NCBI RefSeq assembly: GCF_023073915.1
Contig: NZ_JADPKK010000004.1
Span: 62,001 to 126,000, forward strand
From: Bradyrhizobium sp. 149
GTDB taxonomy: Bacteria > Pseudomonadota > Alphaproteobacteria > Rhizobiales > Xanthobacteraceae
Reading direction: 5' to 3'
DNA length: 64,000 bases
Under the pieces are notes generated by a model. That model was not told the DNA's origin. It searched no databases and was given only the letters and a program-made list of their open reading frames with translations. Position numbers and translations under genes: made by a program. Positions 1-10,883 of this stretch are shown piece after piece (within the stretch, counting starts at the first letter, position 1; every line of letters begins with the position of its first letter).

Positions 1-221
1 TGCATCCGCGCATCGGCGGACCACCGACCGCCGCGGTGCTCGCCAACTCCGCCTGGGGCCTGCTCGGATTCGGCGTGGCGATCGCAGTGCTGCATGTCGC
101 GGTGGTGTGGTTCGGCTCCGCCATCGGTCTTGGGCTCGCACTCGCCACGTGCATCGTCTGGAATCTGACGCTGTGGGGGATCGGGCGGCGTACGCTGCAC
201 AAGGCGCGACAAGCACCGTGA
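1..221 (+). CDS. C-terminal end of a membrane protein (cut by window edge)
   Basis: The reading frame is open from base 3 to a TGA at 219-221, so this is the last ~72 residues of a gene that begins before the window. An internal GTG at 36 could start a 61-residue protein, but codons before it are open and protein-like (HPRIGGPPTAA). The piece has two hydrophobic stretches separated by a short turn and ends in a basic tail (GRRTLHKARQAP), which is typical of the cytoplasmic end of an inner-membrane protein. I do not recognise the family and give no function. Confidence 0.5.
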   Translation, partial: HPRIGGPPTAAVLANSAWGLLGFGVAIAVLHVAVVWFGSAIGLGLALATCIVWNLTLWGIGRRTLHKARQAP

Positions 222-583
222 CACTACGGACATGCCCTGCCACCGCCGGATACTTCCGCAGCTAACTCGCTACGACAGATCACGAGACGCTTTCCTTCAA
301 ACTCCTGAAGGACCAAGGCCATTTCGAGTCACAGCGCCGACCGAGCAGCGTGTAAGGCGTGCCATCGTGCAGCTTTAGGCTGCTTTGTCGGCCATCGCCT
401 TTCCCAGAATTCGTTAGCACTTTATTCGAGTCTTACGGGTACTGAATTATGTTGCGTACCCGCCTCGGTCTTCGCAACGCGAGTTTTACCGGCGGAAGTT
501 TCGATCGGAATTCGGCGCGTGTGCCGCGCCGCCACGTCCCCAGATCCCGTCACGCAATTTCATGATTTTTTGGAGATTCACTG
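222..583. other. Intergenic region upstream of the triple-PAS chemoreceptor
   Basis: About 360 bases without a convincing gene. It should hold the promoter of the chemoreceptor. The only clear signal is a GGAG ribosome-binding site at about 571-575 before the ATG at 584. I found no tRNA, strong hairpin or recognisable flagellar-type promoter by eye. Confidence 0.5.
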
Positions 584-2260
584 ATGTTTGGTCGTAACTC
601 CCGCAACGACGCGGATGTACAACTCGCAGCCATCGGCCGTTCGCAGGCCATGATCGAGTTTGCCATGGACGGCACGATCCTGACTGCCAACCAGAACTTC
701 CTGAACGCCCTCGGCTACTCCCTCGACGAGATCAAGGGAAAGAAGCACGCCATGTTCATGCCGGCCGATCAGCGTGACAGCGCCGAGTACAAGGCGTTCT
801 GGGCGCACCTGAACCGCGGCGAATTTCAGGCCGCTGAATTCAAGCGGATCGCCAAGGGTGGGCGCGAAGTCTGGATCGAGGCATCGTATAATCCGGTCCT
901 CGACGCTGCCGGCAAGCCCGTCAAGGTGGTGAAGATCGCAACCGACATCACCGCCAAGAAGATCAATGCGATGACGGAGGCCTCCCAGGTGGCCGCCATC
1001 AATCGCGCTCAGGCCGTGATCGAGTTCAAGCTCGACGGCACCATCATCACGGCCAACGAGAATTTCTGTAAGGCCCTCGGCTATTCCCTCACCGAGATCC
1101 AGGGCAAGCATCACAGCCTGTTCGTCGCCCAGGTCGAGCGCGACGGCGCGGCCTATCGCGAGTTCTGGGCCGCGCTCAACCGCGGCGAATACCAGGCCGG
1201 CGAGTTCAAGCGCATCGGCAAGGGCGGTCGGGAGGTCTGGATTCTCGCCTCCTACAATCCGCTACTCGACGAGAACGGCAAACCGTTTGGCGTCGCCAAG
1301 TTCGCGACCGACGTCACGGCGGAGAAGCTGAAGAATGCCGACCTTGCGGGCCAGATCTCGGCGATCGACAAGGCGCAGGCGGTGATCGAGTTCAACATGG
1401 ACGGCACGATCATCGCCGCCAACGCCAATTTCCTCGGCGCCCTCGGCTATTCGCTCGCCGAGATCAAGGGCAAGCATCACAGCATGTTCGTCGAGCCGGC
1501 GGAACGTGACGGCACGGCCTATCGCGAGTTCTGGGCCGCGCTCAACCGCGGCGAATACCAGGCGGCCGAGTACAAGCGGATCGGCAAGGGCGGCAAGGAA
1601 GTCTATATCCAGGCCTCGTACAATCCGATCCTCGATCTCAACGGCAAGCCGTTCAAGGTCGTCAAATATGCGACCGACGTCACGAAGCAGGTGCTGGTCC
1701 GCATGGGCAATGAGCGGGTCCGCGGCATGATGGAGTCTGTCGCCGCAGGTTCGGAAGAGCTGAACGCTTCGGTGCGGGAGATCTCGGAAGCCATGACGAA
1801 GTCGCGTGAAACGGCAATGAGCGCCGTGGAGCAGGTATCCACCGCTGATGCGCAGGCCCAGCGCCTCACCGAAGCGGCTCAGGCGATGAGCGGCATCGTC
1901 GAGTTGATCAACAGCATTACGGGGCAGATCAATCTGCTCGCGCTGAATGCCACGATCGAGTCCGCGCGGGCCGGCGAAGCGGGCCGAGGATTCGCGGTGG
2001 TTGCCTCGGAGGTGAAGAGCCTCGCCAACCAGGCCAAGCACGCGACCGACAAGATCGGCCAGGAGATCGGCAACCTCAACGGCATCTCCGGCGATGTCGT
2101 CAGCGCGCTCGGCTCGATCAAGCAGGCGATCAGCAATGTCAGCGAATACGTGACATCAACGGCTGCGGCGATCGAGGAGCAGAGCACGGTGACCAACGAG
2201 ATGTCGACCAGCATGCAGCGCGCCGCCGCAGAAGCTGCGGCGATATCGGCGAGGGCGTAG
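584..2260 (+). CDS. Soluble methyl-accepting chemotaxis protein with three tandem PAS domains
   Basis: A 558-residue chemoreceptor with no membrane segment, so it should act in the cytoplasm. Three near-identical PAS domains start at residues 22, 144 and 266, a period of exactly 122 residues (366 bases). Each carries the pattern DGTI..AN.NF..ALGYSL.EI.GK.H, an FWA.LNRGE block and a closing K.ATD(I/V)T. The signalling domain fills about residues 385-555; its conserved hairpin tip ([20 protein letters not shown]) lies near 447. PAS sensors of this type usually bind a flavin, heme or small molecule and report redox or metabolic state to CheA/CheW; the ligand cannot be told here. The start is supported by GGAG 9 bases upstream. 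No che genes are nearby, so it is an orphan receptor. Confidence 0.9.
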   Translation: MFGRNSRNDADVQLAAIGRSQAMIEFAMDGTILTANQNFLNALGYSLDEIKGKKHAMFMPADQRDSAEYKAFWAHLNRGEFQAAEFKRIAKGGREVWIEASYNPVLDAAGKPVKVVKIATDITAKKINAMTEASQVAAINRAQAVIEFKLDGTIITANENFCKALGYSLTEIQGKHHSLFVAQVERDGAAYREFWAALNRGEYQAGEFKRIGKGGREVWILASYNPLLDENGKPFGVAKFATDVTAEKLKNADLAGQISAIDKAQAVIEFNMDGTIIAANANFLGALGYSLAEIKGKHHSMFVEPAERDGTAYREFWAALNRGEYQAAEYKRIGKGGKEVYIQASYNPILDLNGKPFKVVKYATDVTKQVLVRMGNERVRGMMESVAAGSEELNASVREISEAMTKSRETAMSAVEQVSTADAQAQRLTEAAQAMSGIVELINSITGQINLLALNATIESARAGEAGRGFAVVASEVKSLANQAKHATDKIGQEIGNLNGISGDVVSALGSIKQAISNVSEYVTSTAAAIEEQSTVTNEMSTSMQRAAAEAAAISARA

Positions 2261-2274
2261 GCAGGCGAGCATCT

Positions 2275-2337
2275 GTAGCCCGCATCAGCGCAGCGATATC
2301 CGGGAATGCGTCCCGGATGTCGCTTCGCCCGGGCTAC
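2275..2337. repeat. Palindromic intergenic element between convergent genes
   Basis: Outer arms GTAGCCCG (2275-2282) and CGGGCTAC (2330-2337) enclose a second stem, GCGATATCCGGGA (2293-2305) with TCCCGGATGTCGC (2311-2323), one mismatch and a 5-base loop. It sits between the converging chemoreceptor and mutS, so it could stop transcription from both sides. The GTAGCCCG...CGGGCTAC ends resemble dispersed Bradyrhizobium palindromic repeats; similar elements occur at 6506, 8918, 11969 and 18181. Confidence 0.6.
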
Positions 2338-2347
2338 GACAACGTCA

Positions 2348-5083
2348 TTACTTCGGCAGCTTGGCCTTCAACGCATACAGCGCATCGAGCGCCTCGCGCG
2401 GCGACATCTCGTCCGGATGCAGCGCCTTCACCGCCTCCATCAGCAGCTCGGCGTCGCTCGGGGGCGCAGCTTCCGCGGCGGCGCGCGAGGGCACTGCGAA
2501 CAGCGGCAAATCGTCGGCGAGCGCGCGCGCGGTCTGGCCGCGGTCCTGGGCTTCCAGCTTTGCCAGCACGGATTTCGCGCGCGTGATCACGCCCGGCGGC
2601 AACCCGGCGAGCTTCGCCACCTGGATGCCGTAGGAGCGGTCGGCCGAGCCCGGCAGCACCTCGTGCAGGAACACGACATTGCCCTGCCACTCCTTCACGC
2701 GCACGGTGGCGTTGAACATCCGCGGCAGCTTGGCGGAGAGCGCGGTCAGCTCGTGATAATGGGTGGCGAACAGCGTGCGGCAGCGGTTGCTCTCATGCAG
2801 ATGCTCGATCGCCGCCCAGGCAATCGAGAGGCCGTCGAAGGTTGCGGTGCCGCGCCCGATCTCGTCGAGGATCACGAGCGCTCGCTCGCCGGCCTGATTC
2901 AGGATCGCAGCCGTCTCGACCATCTCCACCATGAAGGTGGAACGGCCGCGGGCGAGATCGTCGGCGGCGCCGACGCGTGAGAACAGGCGGTCGATGATGC
3001 CGATCCGCGCGCGTGTCGCCGGCACGAAACTTCCGATTTGAGCAAGAAGAGCAATCAGCGCGTTCTGGCGCAGGAAGGTCGACTTGCCCGCCATGTTCGG
3101 ACCGGTCAGCAACCAGAGCTGGCCGGACTTTTGCCCGGGTCCCGGCGAGAGGTCGCAGGCATTGGCAATAAATGGCTCGCCGTTGCGCTTGAGCGCCTGC
3201 TCCACCACGGGATGGCGGCCGGCCTCTATCGCAAAGCCGAGCGATTGATCCACTTCGGGCCGCACATAATTGTCGTCGATCGCGAGTTTGGCGAGCGACG
3301 TCGCGACGTCGAGCAGCGCAAAGGCATGGGCGGCGGCGCGCAGATCCTCGCTGATGGCCAGCGCCTTGGTGCAGAGCCGCTCGAAGATTTCGAGCTCGAG
3401 CCCGAGTGCGCGATCGCCGGCATTGGCGATCTTGGCTTCGATCTCCCCGAGTTCCGAGGTGGTGAAGCGGACCTGGCCGGCCAGCGTCTGGCGGTGGATG
3501 AAGGTCGCGTTCAGCGGCGCCGACATCAGCTTGTCGCCATGTTGCGCGGTGACCTCGACGAAATAGCCGAGCACGTTGTTGTGTCGGATCTTGAGACCCT
3601 TCACACCCGTGTTGTCGGCGTAGCGCGCCTGCATCGAGGCCACCACCAGGCGTGAGGCGTCGCGCAGGTTTCGGATTTCGTCCAGCGCAGGCTCGTAGCC
3701 CTGACGAACGAAGCCGCCGTCGCGCTTGATCAGCGGCAGTTGATCGTCGAGTGCGCTGGCGAATTCCGCTGCGAGCTCGCGCGATGGCCTTTGCAGCGCC
3801 GCCATCACCGCGGCGATCTCCTGCGGCGGCTGGTCGAGTTCGCCAAGCCGCGTCAGCACCTGGTCGGCGGCGATGATGCCGTCGCGCAGGCCGGCGAGGT
3901 CGCGCGGCCCGCCGCGGCCGACCGAGAGACGGGCCAGCGCCCGCGACATATCCGGGGCGCCACGCAGGATGCTGCGGATGTCCTCGCGCGCGGCCGAGTC
4001 GGTGACAAAGCTCCCGACGGCGTCGAGCCGCCGCGCAATCGCCGCCGCATCGGTCAGCGGCGCGGCAAGCCGCTGCGCCAGCAAGCGCGAGCCGGCCGAG
4101 GTTACCGTGCAGTCGATCGCATCGAGCAGCGAGCCGCGGCGTTCTCCAGCCAGCGTCCGCGTCAGTTCGAGATTGGCGCGCGTCGCCGGATCGATCGCCA
4201 TGGTCGCACCCGAGGCCTCGCGCGCCGGCGGCGACAGCGGTGGATGTTTGCCGACCTGGGTGCGGTCAACATAAGTGACGGCGGCGGCGGCAGCAGTGGC
4301 TTCCAGCCGCGTGAGCTGCGCCAGTCCGTCCATGGTCGCGACGGCAAAATAGTCGCACAGCCGCTTCTCGGCGGTGGCGCCGTCGAAGACGTCGCGGGTC
4401 AGCGGCGTCACCGCCGGCAGCTCGCGCAGGGTCTGTCCAAGCTCGCTGTCGTTATAGAGTGCGTCGGTGACGATCACCTCGTTCGGATTGATGCGCGCCA
4501 GTGTCGCGGCAAGTTCGCCGCCCGAACATTCGGTCACCATGAATTCAGCGGTCGAGATGTCAATCCAGGCGAGGCCAAAGCGGTCACCGCCCGCCGACGA
4601 GCGGGCGCGCGCGAGCGCCAGCAGGTAATTGTTGGCGCGCGCGTCGAGCAGCGTGTCCTCGGTCAGCGTGCCCGGCGTGACCAGGCGCACCACCCCGCGC
4701 CGCACGACGCTCTTGTTGCCGCGCGCCTTGGCGGCGGCGGGATCCTCTATCTGCTCGCACACCGCGACGCGGTGCCCGGCGATGATCAGCCGGTGCAAAT
4801 AATCCTCGGAGCGCTCGACCGGCACGCCGCACATCGGGATGTCGGCGCCTTGATGCTTGCCGCGCTTGGTCAGGACGATGCCGAGTGTCCTGGAGGCGAT
4901 CTCGGCGTCCTCGAAGAACAGCTCGTAAAAGTCGCCCATCCGGTAGAACAGCAGGAGCCCCTGATGCGCCGCCTTGATTTCAAGGTACTGTTCCATCATC
5001 GGCGTAACGCGCGCGGCAGCTTCCGCAGGCAGTGCGGACGTGTCCTCGGGGGGCGGAACGGGGATCGGTTGTTGCATGGTCAT
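2348..5083 (-). CDS. mutS: DNA mismatch repair ATPase MutS
   Basis: A full-length 911-residue MutS, which clamps on mispaired bases and starts post-replicative repair with MutL. The mismatch-reading Phe-X-Glu motif is visible at F52-Y-E54 within GDFYELF. The ATPase domain has Walker [10 protein letters not shown] from residue 661 and Walker [10 protein letters not shown] with D740/E741, followed by the ATHYHEL switch. The C-terminal tail resembles the usual dimer/tetramer helix region. It is transcribed divergently from pcaF across a 216-bp gap and convergent with the chemoreceptor. ATG at 5083 has a second in-frame ATG two codons later, so the exact start is uncertain by two residues. Nothing looks broken. 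Confidence 0.97.
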   Translation of the reverse strand: MTMQQPIPVPPPEDTSALPAEAAARVTPMMEQYLEIKAAHQGLLLFYRMGDFYELFFEDAEIASRTLGIVLTKRGKHQGADIPMCGVPVERSEDYLHRLIIAGHRVAVCEQIEDPAAAKARGNKSVVRRGVVRLVTPGTLTEDTLLDARANNYLLALARARSSAGGDRFGLAWIDISTAEFMVTECSGGELAATLARINPNEVIVTDALYNDSELGQTLRELPAVTPLTRDVFDGATAEKRLCDYFAVATMDGLAQLTRLEATAAAAAVTYVDRTQVGKHPPLSPPAREASGATMAIDPATRANLELTRTLAGERRGSLLDAIDCTVTSAGSRLLAQRLAAPLTDAAAIARRLDAVGSFVTDSAAREDIRSILRGAPDMSRALARLSVGRGGPRDLAGLRDGIIAADQVLTRLGELDQPPQEIAAVMAALQRPSRELAAEFASALDDQLPLIKRDGGFVRQGYEPALDEIRNLRDASRLVVASMQARYADNTGVKGLKIRHNNVLGYFVEVTAQHGDKLMSAPLNATFIHRQTLAGQVRFTTSELGEIEAKIANAGDRALGLELEIFERLCTKALAISEDLRAAAHAFALLDVATSLAKLAIDDNYVRPEVDQSLGFAIEAGRHPVVEQALKRNGEPFIANACDLSPGPGQKSGQLWLLTGPNMAGKSTFLRQNALIALLAQIGSFVPATRARIGIIDRLFSRVGAADDLARGRSTFMVEMVETAAILNQAGERALVILDEIGRGTATFDGLSIAWAAIEHLHESNRCRTLFATHYHELTALSAKLPRMFNATVRVKEWQGNVVFLHEVLPGSADRSYGIQVAKLAGLPPGVITRAKSVLAKLEAQDRGQTARALADDLPLFAVPSRAAAEAAPPSDAELLMEAVKALHPDEMSPREALDALYALKAKLPK

Positions 5084-5299
5084 GGGCGGCGCAACCTACA
5101 AAATTTCGCCCCGCGCTCCTATTGCTTTGGCCGGGGAGGGGAGGTTTTCCACGTTGTCCGCACCGCGGCATGCGCAACTCGCGTGCGCAACCCCCGGAAC
5201 ACGCGCGTATCGGTCAATTGACCTGCCGCGGGCGCCCTCCTAAAACTCCGTCGACATTGAAGAATTTAGGCCGGATCGCGGCATTCAGGGAGAACAACG

Positions 5300-6505
<1,206 letters not shown>

Positions 6506-6508
<3 letters not shown>

Positions 6509-6530
6509 CGGGACGCGTGGCGTCCCGTCA
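6506..6530 (+). terminator. Perfect 11-bp hairpin beginning in the pcaF stop codon
   Basis: TGACGGGACGC (6506-6516) and GCGTCCCGTCA (6520-6530) form a perfect stem with a GTG loop. The first three bases are the pcaF stop TGA. There is no T-run after it, so it may be an intrinsic terminator of weak type, an mRNA 3' stabiliser, or one arm of a repeat: further inverted segments (CCGCCCG/CGGGCGG near 6540-6553 and a CCGGGATC/GATTCCGG block) continue to about 6607. Confidence 0.5.
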
Positions 6531-6626
6531 TCCCGAAGCCGCCCGCACGGGCGGAATCCGGGATCTCGAGATTCCGGGTCCGGTCCTTCGGGCCATCCCG
6601 GAATGACAGGGTAGAGGGATCGACCC

Positions 6627-7520
6627 ATGATCATCGCGCGTGAGCAGGACGTCACGGCCGCGGCATTGGCAGTGATGGAGCGGACATCCGATCCACGGCT
6701 GCGCCAGATCATGGTTTCCCTGGTCAGGCATCTACACGGTTTTGTTCGCGACGTTCGCCTGACCGAGAAGGAATTCCGCGACGCCACGGCTGTTATCGCC
6801 GAACTCGGCAAGCTCTCGACCGACACGCACAACGAGGTCGTGCTGATGGCAGGCTCGCTCGGCGTTTCGCCGCTGGTGTGCCTACTGAACAATGGCGATC
6901 AGGGCAACACGGAAACCGACCAGTCGCTGCTCGGACCGTTCTGGCGGTTGAACTCGCCGCGGGTGGAGAATGGCGGATCGATCGTTCGCTCCGAGACCCC
7001 TGGCGCGCCGCTGTTCGTCAACGGCCGCGTCGTGGACACGGACGGTCGTCCCGTCGCCGGCGCCGAGGTCGACGTCTGGCACGCGTCGCCCGTTGGTCTC
7101 TATGAAAACCAGGACCCCGAGCAGGCCGACATGAACCTGCGCGGCAAGTTTACGACCGACCATGACGGAGGCTTCTCTTTCCGCTCAGTGATGATGGTCG
7201 GTTATCCCATTCCGACCGACGGCGTGGTCGGCCGCCTCCTGGAGGCGCAGAGCCGGCATCCCTATCGTCCCGCGCATCTGCACGCCCTGGTCTTTAAGCC
7301 CGGATTCAAAGTGCTGATCTCGCAGGTCTACGATCCCGCCGATCCGCATATCGATAGCGACGTCCAGTTCGGCGTGACGAAGGCGTTGCTCGGTAAGTTC
7401 CTGCGACATGACACGCCACACCCCACCGAGCGCGATATCACGACGCCCTGGTATTCGCTCGACCATGTCTACCGGCTCGAAGCCGGCGAGGCCGTGCTGC
7501 CACGTCCCCCGATCAAATAG
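6627..7520 (+). CDS. Intradiol ring-cleavage dioxygenase (hydroxyquinol/catechol 1,2-dioxygenase type)
   Basis: A 297-residue non-heme Fe(III) dioxygenase. It has the all-helical N-terminal dimerisation domain of catechol-type enzymes (about residues 5-110) followed by the beta-sandwich catalytic domain. The four iron ligands are clear: Y159 (GLYEN), Y193 (VGYPIPTDG), H217 and H219 (RPAHLHA). The patterns MAGSLGVSPLVCLLNNG and LLGPFWR are closer to hydroxyquinol 1,2-dioxygenases than to classical CatA, so 1,2,4-trihydroxybenzene is my preferred substrate, by inference only. It opens the ring between the two hydroxylated carbons to give (hydroxy)muconate. It lies 118 bp after pcaF and 95 bp before pcaH on the same strand. 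No maleylacetate reductase, the usual partner for hydroxyquinol, is seen. Confidence 0.85.
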   Translation: MIIAREQDVTAAALAVMERTSDPRLRQIMVSLVRHLHGFVRDVRLTEKEFRDATAVIAELGKLSTDTHNEVVLMAGSLGVSPLVCLLNNGDQGNTETDQSLLGPFWRLNSPRVENGGSIVRSETPGAPLFVNGRVVDTDGRPVAGAEVDVWHASPVGLYENQDPEQADMNLRGKFTTDHDGGFSFRSVMMVGYPIPTDGVVGRLLEAQSRHPYRPAHLHALVFKPGFKVLISQVYDPADPHIDSDVQFGVTKALLGKFLRHDTPHPTERDITTPWYSLDHVYRLEAGEAVLPRPPIK

Positions 7521-7546
7521 GGCTCAAAGCCGCTTCCCCAAATTAG

Positions 7547-7559
7547 TTATATCCTATAA
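7547..7559. promoter_or_regulatory. AT-rich dyad upstream of pcaH
   Basis: TTATA (7547-7551) and TATAA (7555-7559) form a short perfect dyad with a 3-base centre, about 57 bp before the pcaH ATG. It is conspicuous in this GC-rich sequence and could be a -10 region or a regulator half-site pair. No matching -35 or known regulator motif was recognised. Confidence 0.25.
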
Positions 7560-7615
7560 TGATTGGTGGAAGTGTTGACCGGTCGGACCTTGGGTGGCCG
7601 GGGAGGAGTTCGCCA

Positions 7616-8317
7616 ATGACATTCATCTATCCCGTCGACAGCAACAAGGCGCATCCGCTGCCGCTGTCGCCCGAGTACAAGAGCTCGGTCAAGCGCGCGC
7701 CGAACAAGCCCTTGATCCCGATGCGCCATACGCTGTCGGAGCTGACTGGCCCGGTCTACGGCCACGAGACCGTGCGCAAGGGCGACAACGATCTCACCAC
7801 GCAGCACACCGGCGAGCCGCTCGGCGAACGCATCATCGTGCACGGCCATGTGCGCGACGAGGACGGCCGCGGCGTGCCGAACTCGCTGATCGAGATCTGG
7901 CAGGCCAATTCCTGCGGCCGTTACGTTCACGTCCGCGACCAGCATCCGGCTCCGCTCGATCCGAACTTTACGGGCGCCGGCCGCACCATGAGCGATGCCT
8001 CCGGATACTATCGCTTTGTCACGATCAAGCCTGGCGCGTATCCCTGGGGCAACCATCACAACGCCTGGCGTCCCGCGCACATCCATCTCTCGGTGTTCGG
8101 CCATTCCTTCGTCACGCGTCTCGTGACGCAGATGTACTTCCCGGCCGATCCGCTGTTCCCGTTCGATCCAATCTTCAATTCGGTGCCGGACGAGAAGGCG
8201 CGGGCGCGAATGGTGTCGTCGTTCGATCTCGAGCACACCCAGCCCGAATGGGCGCTGTGTTACCGCTTTGACATCGTGCTGCGCGGCAAGAACGCCACGC
8301 CTATGGAGAACCATTAA
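7616..8317 (+). CDS. pcaH: Protocatechuate 3,4-dioxygenase beta subunit
   Basis: The iron-bearing subunit of protocatechuate 3,4-dioxygenase, which opens protocatechuate to beta-carboxymuconate. Starting at ATG 7616 (GGGAGGAG at 7601-7608) it has 233 residues, the normal PcaH length; a longer frame from 7559 adds 19 unlikely residues and lacks a ribosome-binding site. Fe(III) ligands: Y103 (GRY), Y142 (GAYPW), H155 and H157 (RPAHIHLS). The N-terminal stretch before residue 60 packs against the alpha subunit in the family. The stop TAA is followed directly by the GTG start of pcaG, so the two subunits should be translated together in equal amounts. Confidence 0.95.
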   Translation: MTFIYPVDSNKAHPLPLSPEYKSSVKRAPNKPLIPMRHTLSELTGPVYGHETVRKGDNDLTTQHTGEPLGERIIVHGHVRDEDGRGVPNSLIEIWQANSCGRYVHVRDQHPAPLDPNFTGAGRTMSDASGYYRFVTIKPGAYPWGNHHNAWRPAHIHLSVFGHSFVTRLVTQMYFPADPLFPFDPIFNSVPDEKARARMVSSFDLEHTQPEWALCYRFDIVLRGKNATPMENH

Positions 8318-8908
8318 GTGCAGGACAATGGGATCACGCCATCGCAGACCGTCGGCCCGTTCTTCAAATACGGCCTGACGCCGACCGGCGAGTATGCCTG
8401 GAACGATGCGTTCACCAACTCCACCCTGACGCCCGACGTCACCGGAGATCGCGTCCGCATCGAGGGCCGCGTGTTCGACGGTGATGGCGTGGCCGTGCCC
8501 GATGTCATGCTGGAGATCTGGCAGGCCGATGCGCAGGGACGCTTCGCCGATCCGCAGGACAAACGCGCGTTGCCGAATGCGAGCTTCCGCGGCTTTGCCC
8601 GCTGCGGCACCGACAAGGACGGCAAATATTGCTTTGAAACCATCAAGCCGGGCGCTGTGCCCGATCCCGACGGCAAGCCGCAGGCACCGCATATCCTGCT
8701 TGCGGTGTTCGGTCGCGGCATGCTGCGGCATCTCTACACCCGCATCTATTTCGGCGACGAGGCCGGCAATGCCGCCGATCCCGTGCTGGCGTTGGTGCCC
8801 GCCGACCGCCGCGCCACGCTGACCGCCATGCGCGAGGCTGGCAAGCCGGTTTACCGGCTCGACCTGCGGCTCCAGGGTGACAACGAAACGGTGTTTTTCG
8901 ACGTGTGA
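8318..8908 (+). CDS. pcaG: Protocatechuate 3,4-dioxygenase alpha subunit
   Basis: A 196-residue partner of PcaH, starting with GTG immediately after the pcaH stop. It has the same beta-sandwich fold (ITPSQTVGPFFKYGL near the start, LEIWQADAQGRF in the middle) but lacks the paired-tyrosine and HxH iron ligands, as expected for the alpha chain, which shapes the active-site wall. Together with pcaH and pcaF it marks the protocatechuate branch of the beta-ketoadipate pathway. The genes for the intervening steps (pcaB, pcaC, pcaD, pcaIJ) are not in this window. Confidence 0.93.
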   Translation: MQDNGITPSQTVGPFFKYGLTPTGEYAWNDAFTNSTLTPDVTGDRVRIEGRVFDGDGVAVPDVMLEIWQADAQGRFADPQDKRALPNASFRGFARCGTDKDGKYCFETIKPGAVPDPDGKPQAPHILLAVFGRGMLRHLYTRIYFGDEAGNAADPVLALVPADRRATLTAMREAGKPVYRLDLRLQGDNETVFFDV

Positions 8909-8917
8909 CTGAGGTGG

Positions 8918-8950
8918 CGTCCCGAATCTGCGCTGCGCCTATCCGGGACG
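8918..8950. terminator. Inverted repeat after pcaG
   Basis: CGTCCCG (8918-8924) and CGGGACG (8944-8950) with a 19-base loop, just after the pcaG stop. It could end the pca transcript. The loop text (CTGCGCTGCGCC) resembles the body of Bradyrhizobium intergenic palindromes. Confidence 0.4.
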
Positions 8951-9116
8951 ATGGCGGAGGGCCGGCCCAACTTTCGCCGCCCGAAACCGCTCCCTGGCGC
9001 CGTTTTCCCGTAGTTCTCCGGAGTCCGCGCGACGCAATTTCCGCGCGAAGCAATCCCGTGTTTACCGTAATCCTTTAGGGTTCGTTGGATTCGGCGCGGC
9101 CCCATTGGATTGTTCC

Positions 9117-10808
9117 ATGAAAATTCGCCTTTCGCTTTCTTCCGCAATCATTGCTTTCGGCATCGTTCTGGCCATCGGCTTTACCGCCGTGGTTTCGACC
9201 AGCCTCTATGCCCTGAAAGAGCTCAAGGTCGGCGGTCCGCTGTATTCCGATATCAAGCTCGGCAACGATCTCATCGCGGACATCCTGCCGCCGCCGGAAT
9301 ATGTGATCGAGGCCTACCTCGAGGCCACCCTCGCCATGCGCGAGCCGGATCAGCTGGCGGCCCATGGCGAACGCCTGGTCCAGCTCCGCAAGGATTACGA
9401 CGAGCGCAAGGCATTCTGGGTCACCTCCAGCCTCTCCGCCGACCTGAAGACAGCCCTGGTGTCGAAATCCGATATCGAGGTGCAGAAGTTCTGGAAGCTG
9501 TTGTCCGACCAGCTCCTCCCGGCCCTCAAGGCCAAGGACACGGCCGCCTCCGAGCGCGCCTACGCGCAACTGAAGGACGCCTACACCGCGCATCGCGCCG
9601 TCATCGACAGCATCGTCGAGAGTGCCAACAAGCAGAATGCCGACATGGAGAAGCTGGCCGCCGACCGCGACAGCTCCATGCTCTATATCCTCCTCGGCGT
9701 CTCCGCCGCCGTCCTCGGCTTCATTGCAGCGGGCCTGCTTGGCGTCGCCCTCGGCGTGGTCCGGCCGATCGTGCGCATGACCGGCGCGATGCAAAAGCTC
9801 GCGACCGGCGATCTCGCCGCCGACATTCCTTTCGCGCACCGGCAGGACGAGGTCGGCTCGATGGCGGGCGCGCTCCTGGTGTTCAAGCAGTCCGCGGTCG
9901 AGAATTCCCGCCTGCGCGAGGAGCAGTCGCAGAAGGAGCATGAGGCGGCGCTCGCCAAGCGCGGGGCCCTGCACCAGATGGCCGAAACCGTCGAGCGCGA
10001 GACCGGGCTCTCGGTCGACACGGCGAGCGCGGCGACACAAGGCGTGGAGCGCGCCGCCTCCAGTCTGTCGGAGATCGCAAGGTCGCTCTCCGCGCAGTCG
10101 CAGGCGGTCGCCGCGGCCTCCACCCAGGCCCTCGGCAGCTCGCAGACCGTTTCGGCCGCGGCGGAAGAACTCAGTGCTTCGATCCGCGAGATCGCAACCC
10201 AGGTCGCGCGGACCAGCACGGTCACAAAATCGGCCGTCGCAGGCCGTGAACAGGCGCGCGCGACCATCCAGGCGCTGGCCGGATCGGTCAAGAAGATCGC
10301 CGAGGTCACCGACCTCATCGGCGGCATCGCTGGCCAGACCAATCTTTTGGCGCTCAATGCCACGATCGAGGCGGCGCGCGCCGGCGAGGCTGGTCGCGGT
10401 TTTGCGGTGGTCGCAGCCGAAGTGAAATCGTTGTCCGACCAGACGGCCAAATCCACCGAGGAGATCGCGCGCCTTATCGCCGAGATCCAGGCCTCGACGC
10501 AGGCCGCGGTCGACGCCGTCGAGACGATGGGAGGGCACATCGTCGAGATCGACGGCGTAGCGACCTCGGTTGCCGCCGCGATGGAAGAGCAGGACGCCGC
10601 CACGCGCGAGATCACGCGGTCGATCTCCGAATCGGCTTCTGCGGCGAAGGAGGTCTCGGCCAAGATCGGTGATGTCAGCCGCGACGCCGCCTCCGTGAAC
10701 GAGCGCGCCGCGGACGTCAGACAGGCGATCGCCGGAATGGCGGCCAATCTCGAACAGCTCCGGTCGGTTGTTGTCAGGACCGTGCGCGACTCGACCGCTG
10801 CGGCTTGA
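9117..10808 (+). CDS. Membrane methyl-accepting chemotaxis protein
   Basis: A 563-residue chemoreceptor of classical layout. Membrane segment 1 spans about residues 7-28, the periplasmic sensing domain about 29-187 (mostly helical, four-helix-bundle-like), and membrane segment 2 about 188-212. A HAMP linker follows ([19 protein letters not shown]), then the cytoplasmic signalling domain with its tip [20 protein letters not shown] near residue 406. The ATG at 9117 is preferred over an upstream TTG (9105) because it puts the first membrane segment at the N-terminus; no strong ribosome-binding site is visible for either. It follows the pca genes on the same strand, so an aromatic attractant is a reasonable guess, but position is the only support. 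Confidence 0.92.
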   Translation: MKIRLSLSSAIIAFGIVLAIGFTAVVSTSLYALKELKVGGPLYSDIKLGNDLIADILPPPEYVIEAYLEATLAMREPDQLAAHGERLVQLRKDYDERKAFWVTSSLSADLKTALVSKSDIEVQKFWKLLSDQLLPALKAKDTAASERAYAQLKDAYTAHRAVIDSIVESANKQNADMEKLAADRDSSMLYILLGVSAAVLGFIAAGLLGVALGVVRPIVRMTGAMQKLATGDLAADIPFAHRQDEVGSMAGALLVFKQSAVENSRLREEQSQKEHEAALAKRGALHQMAETVERETGLSVDTASAATQGVERAASSLSEIARSLSAQSQAVAAASTQALGSSQTVSAAAEELSASIREIATQVARTSTVTKSAVAGREQARATIQALAGSVKKIAEVTDLIGGIAGQTNLLALNATIEAARAGEAGRGFAVVAAEVKSLSDQTAKSTEEIARLIAEIQASTQAAVDAVETMGGHIVEIDGVATSVAAAMEEQDAATREITRSISESASAAKEVSAKIGDVSRDAASVNERAADVRQAIAGMAANLEQLRSVVVRTVRDSTAAA

Positions 10809-10883
10809 GACGGCAGCGAAATCGTCTGCTGGTGGCCAGACGTGTGATCGTGCAGTATGACGCGGGACAGGGGCATCGTGGTC

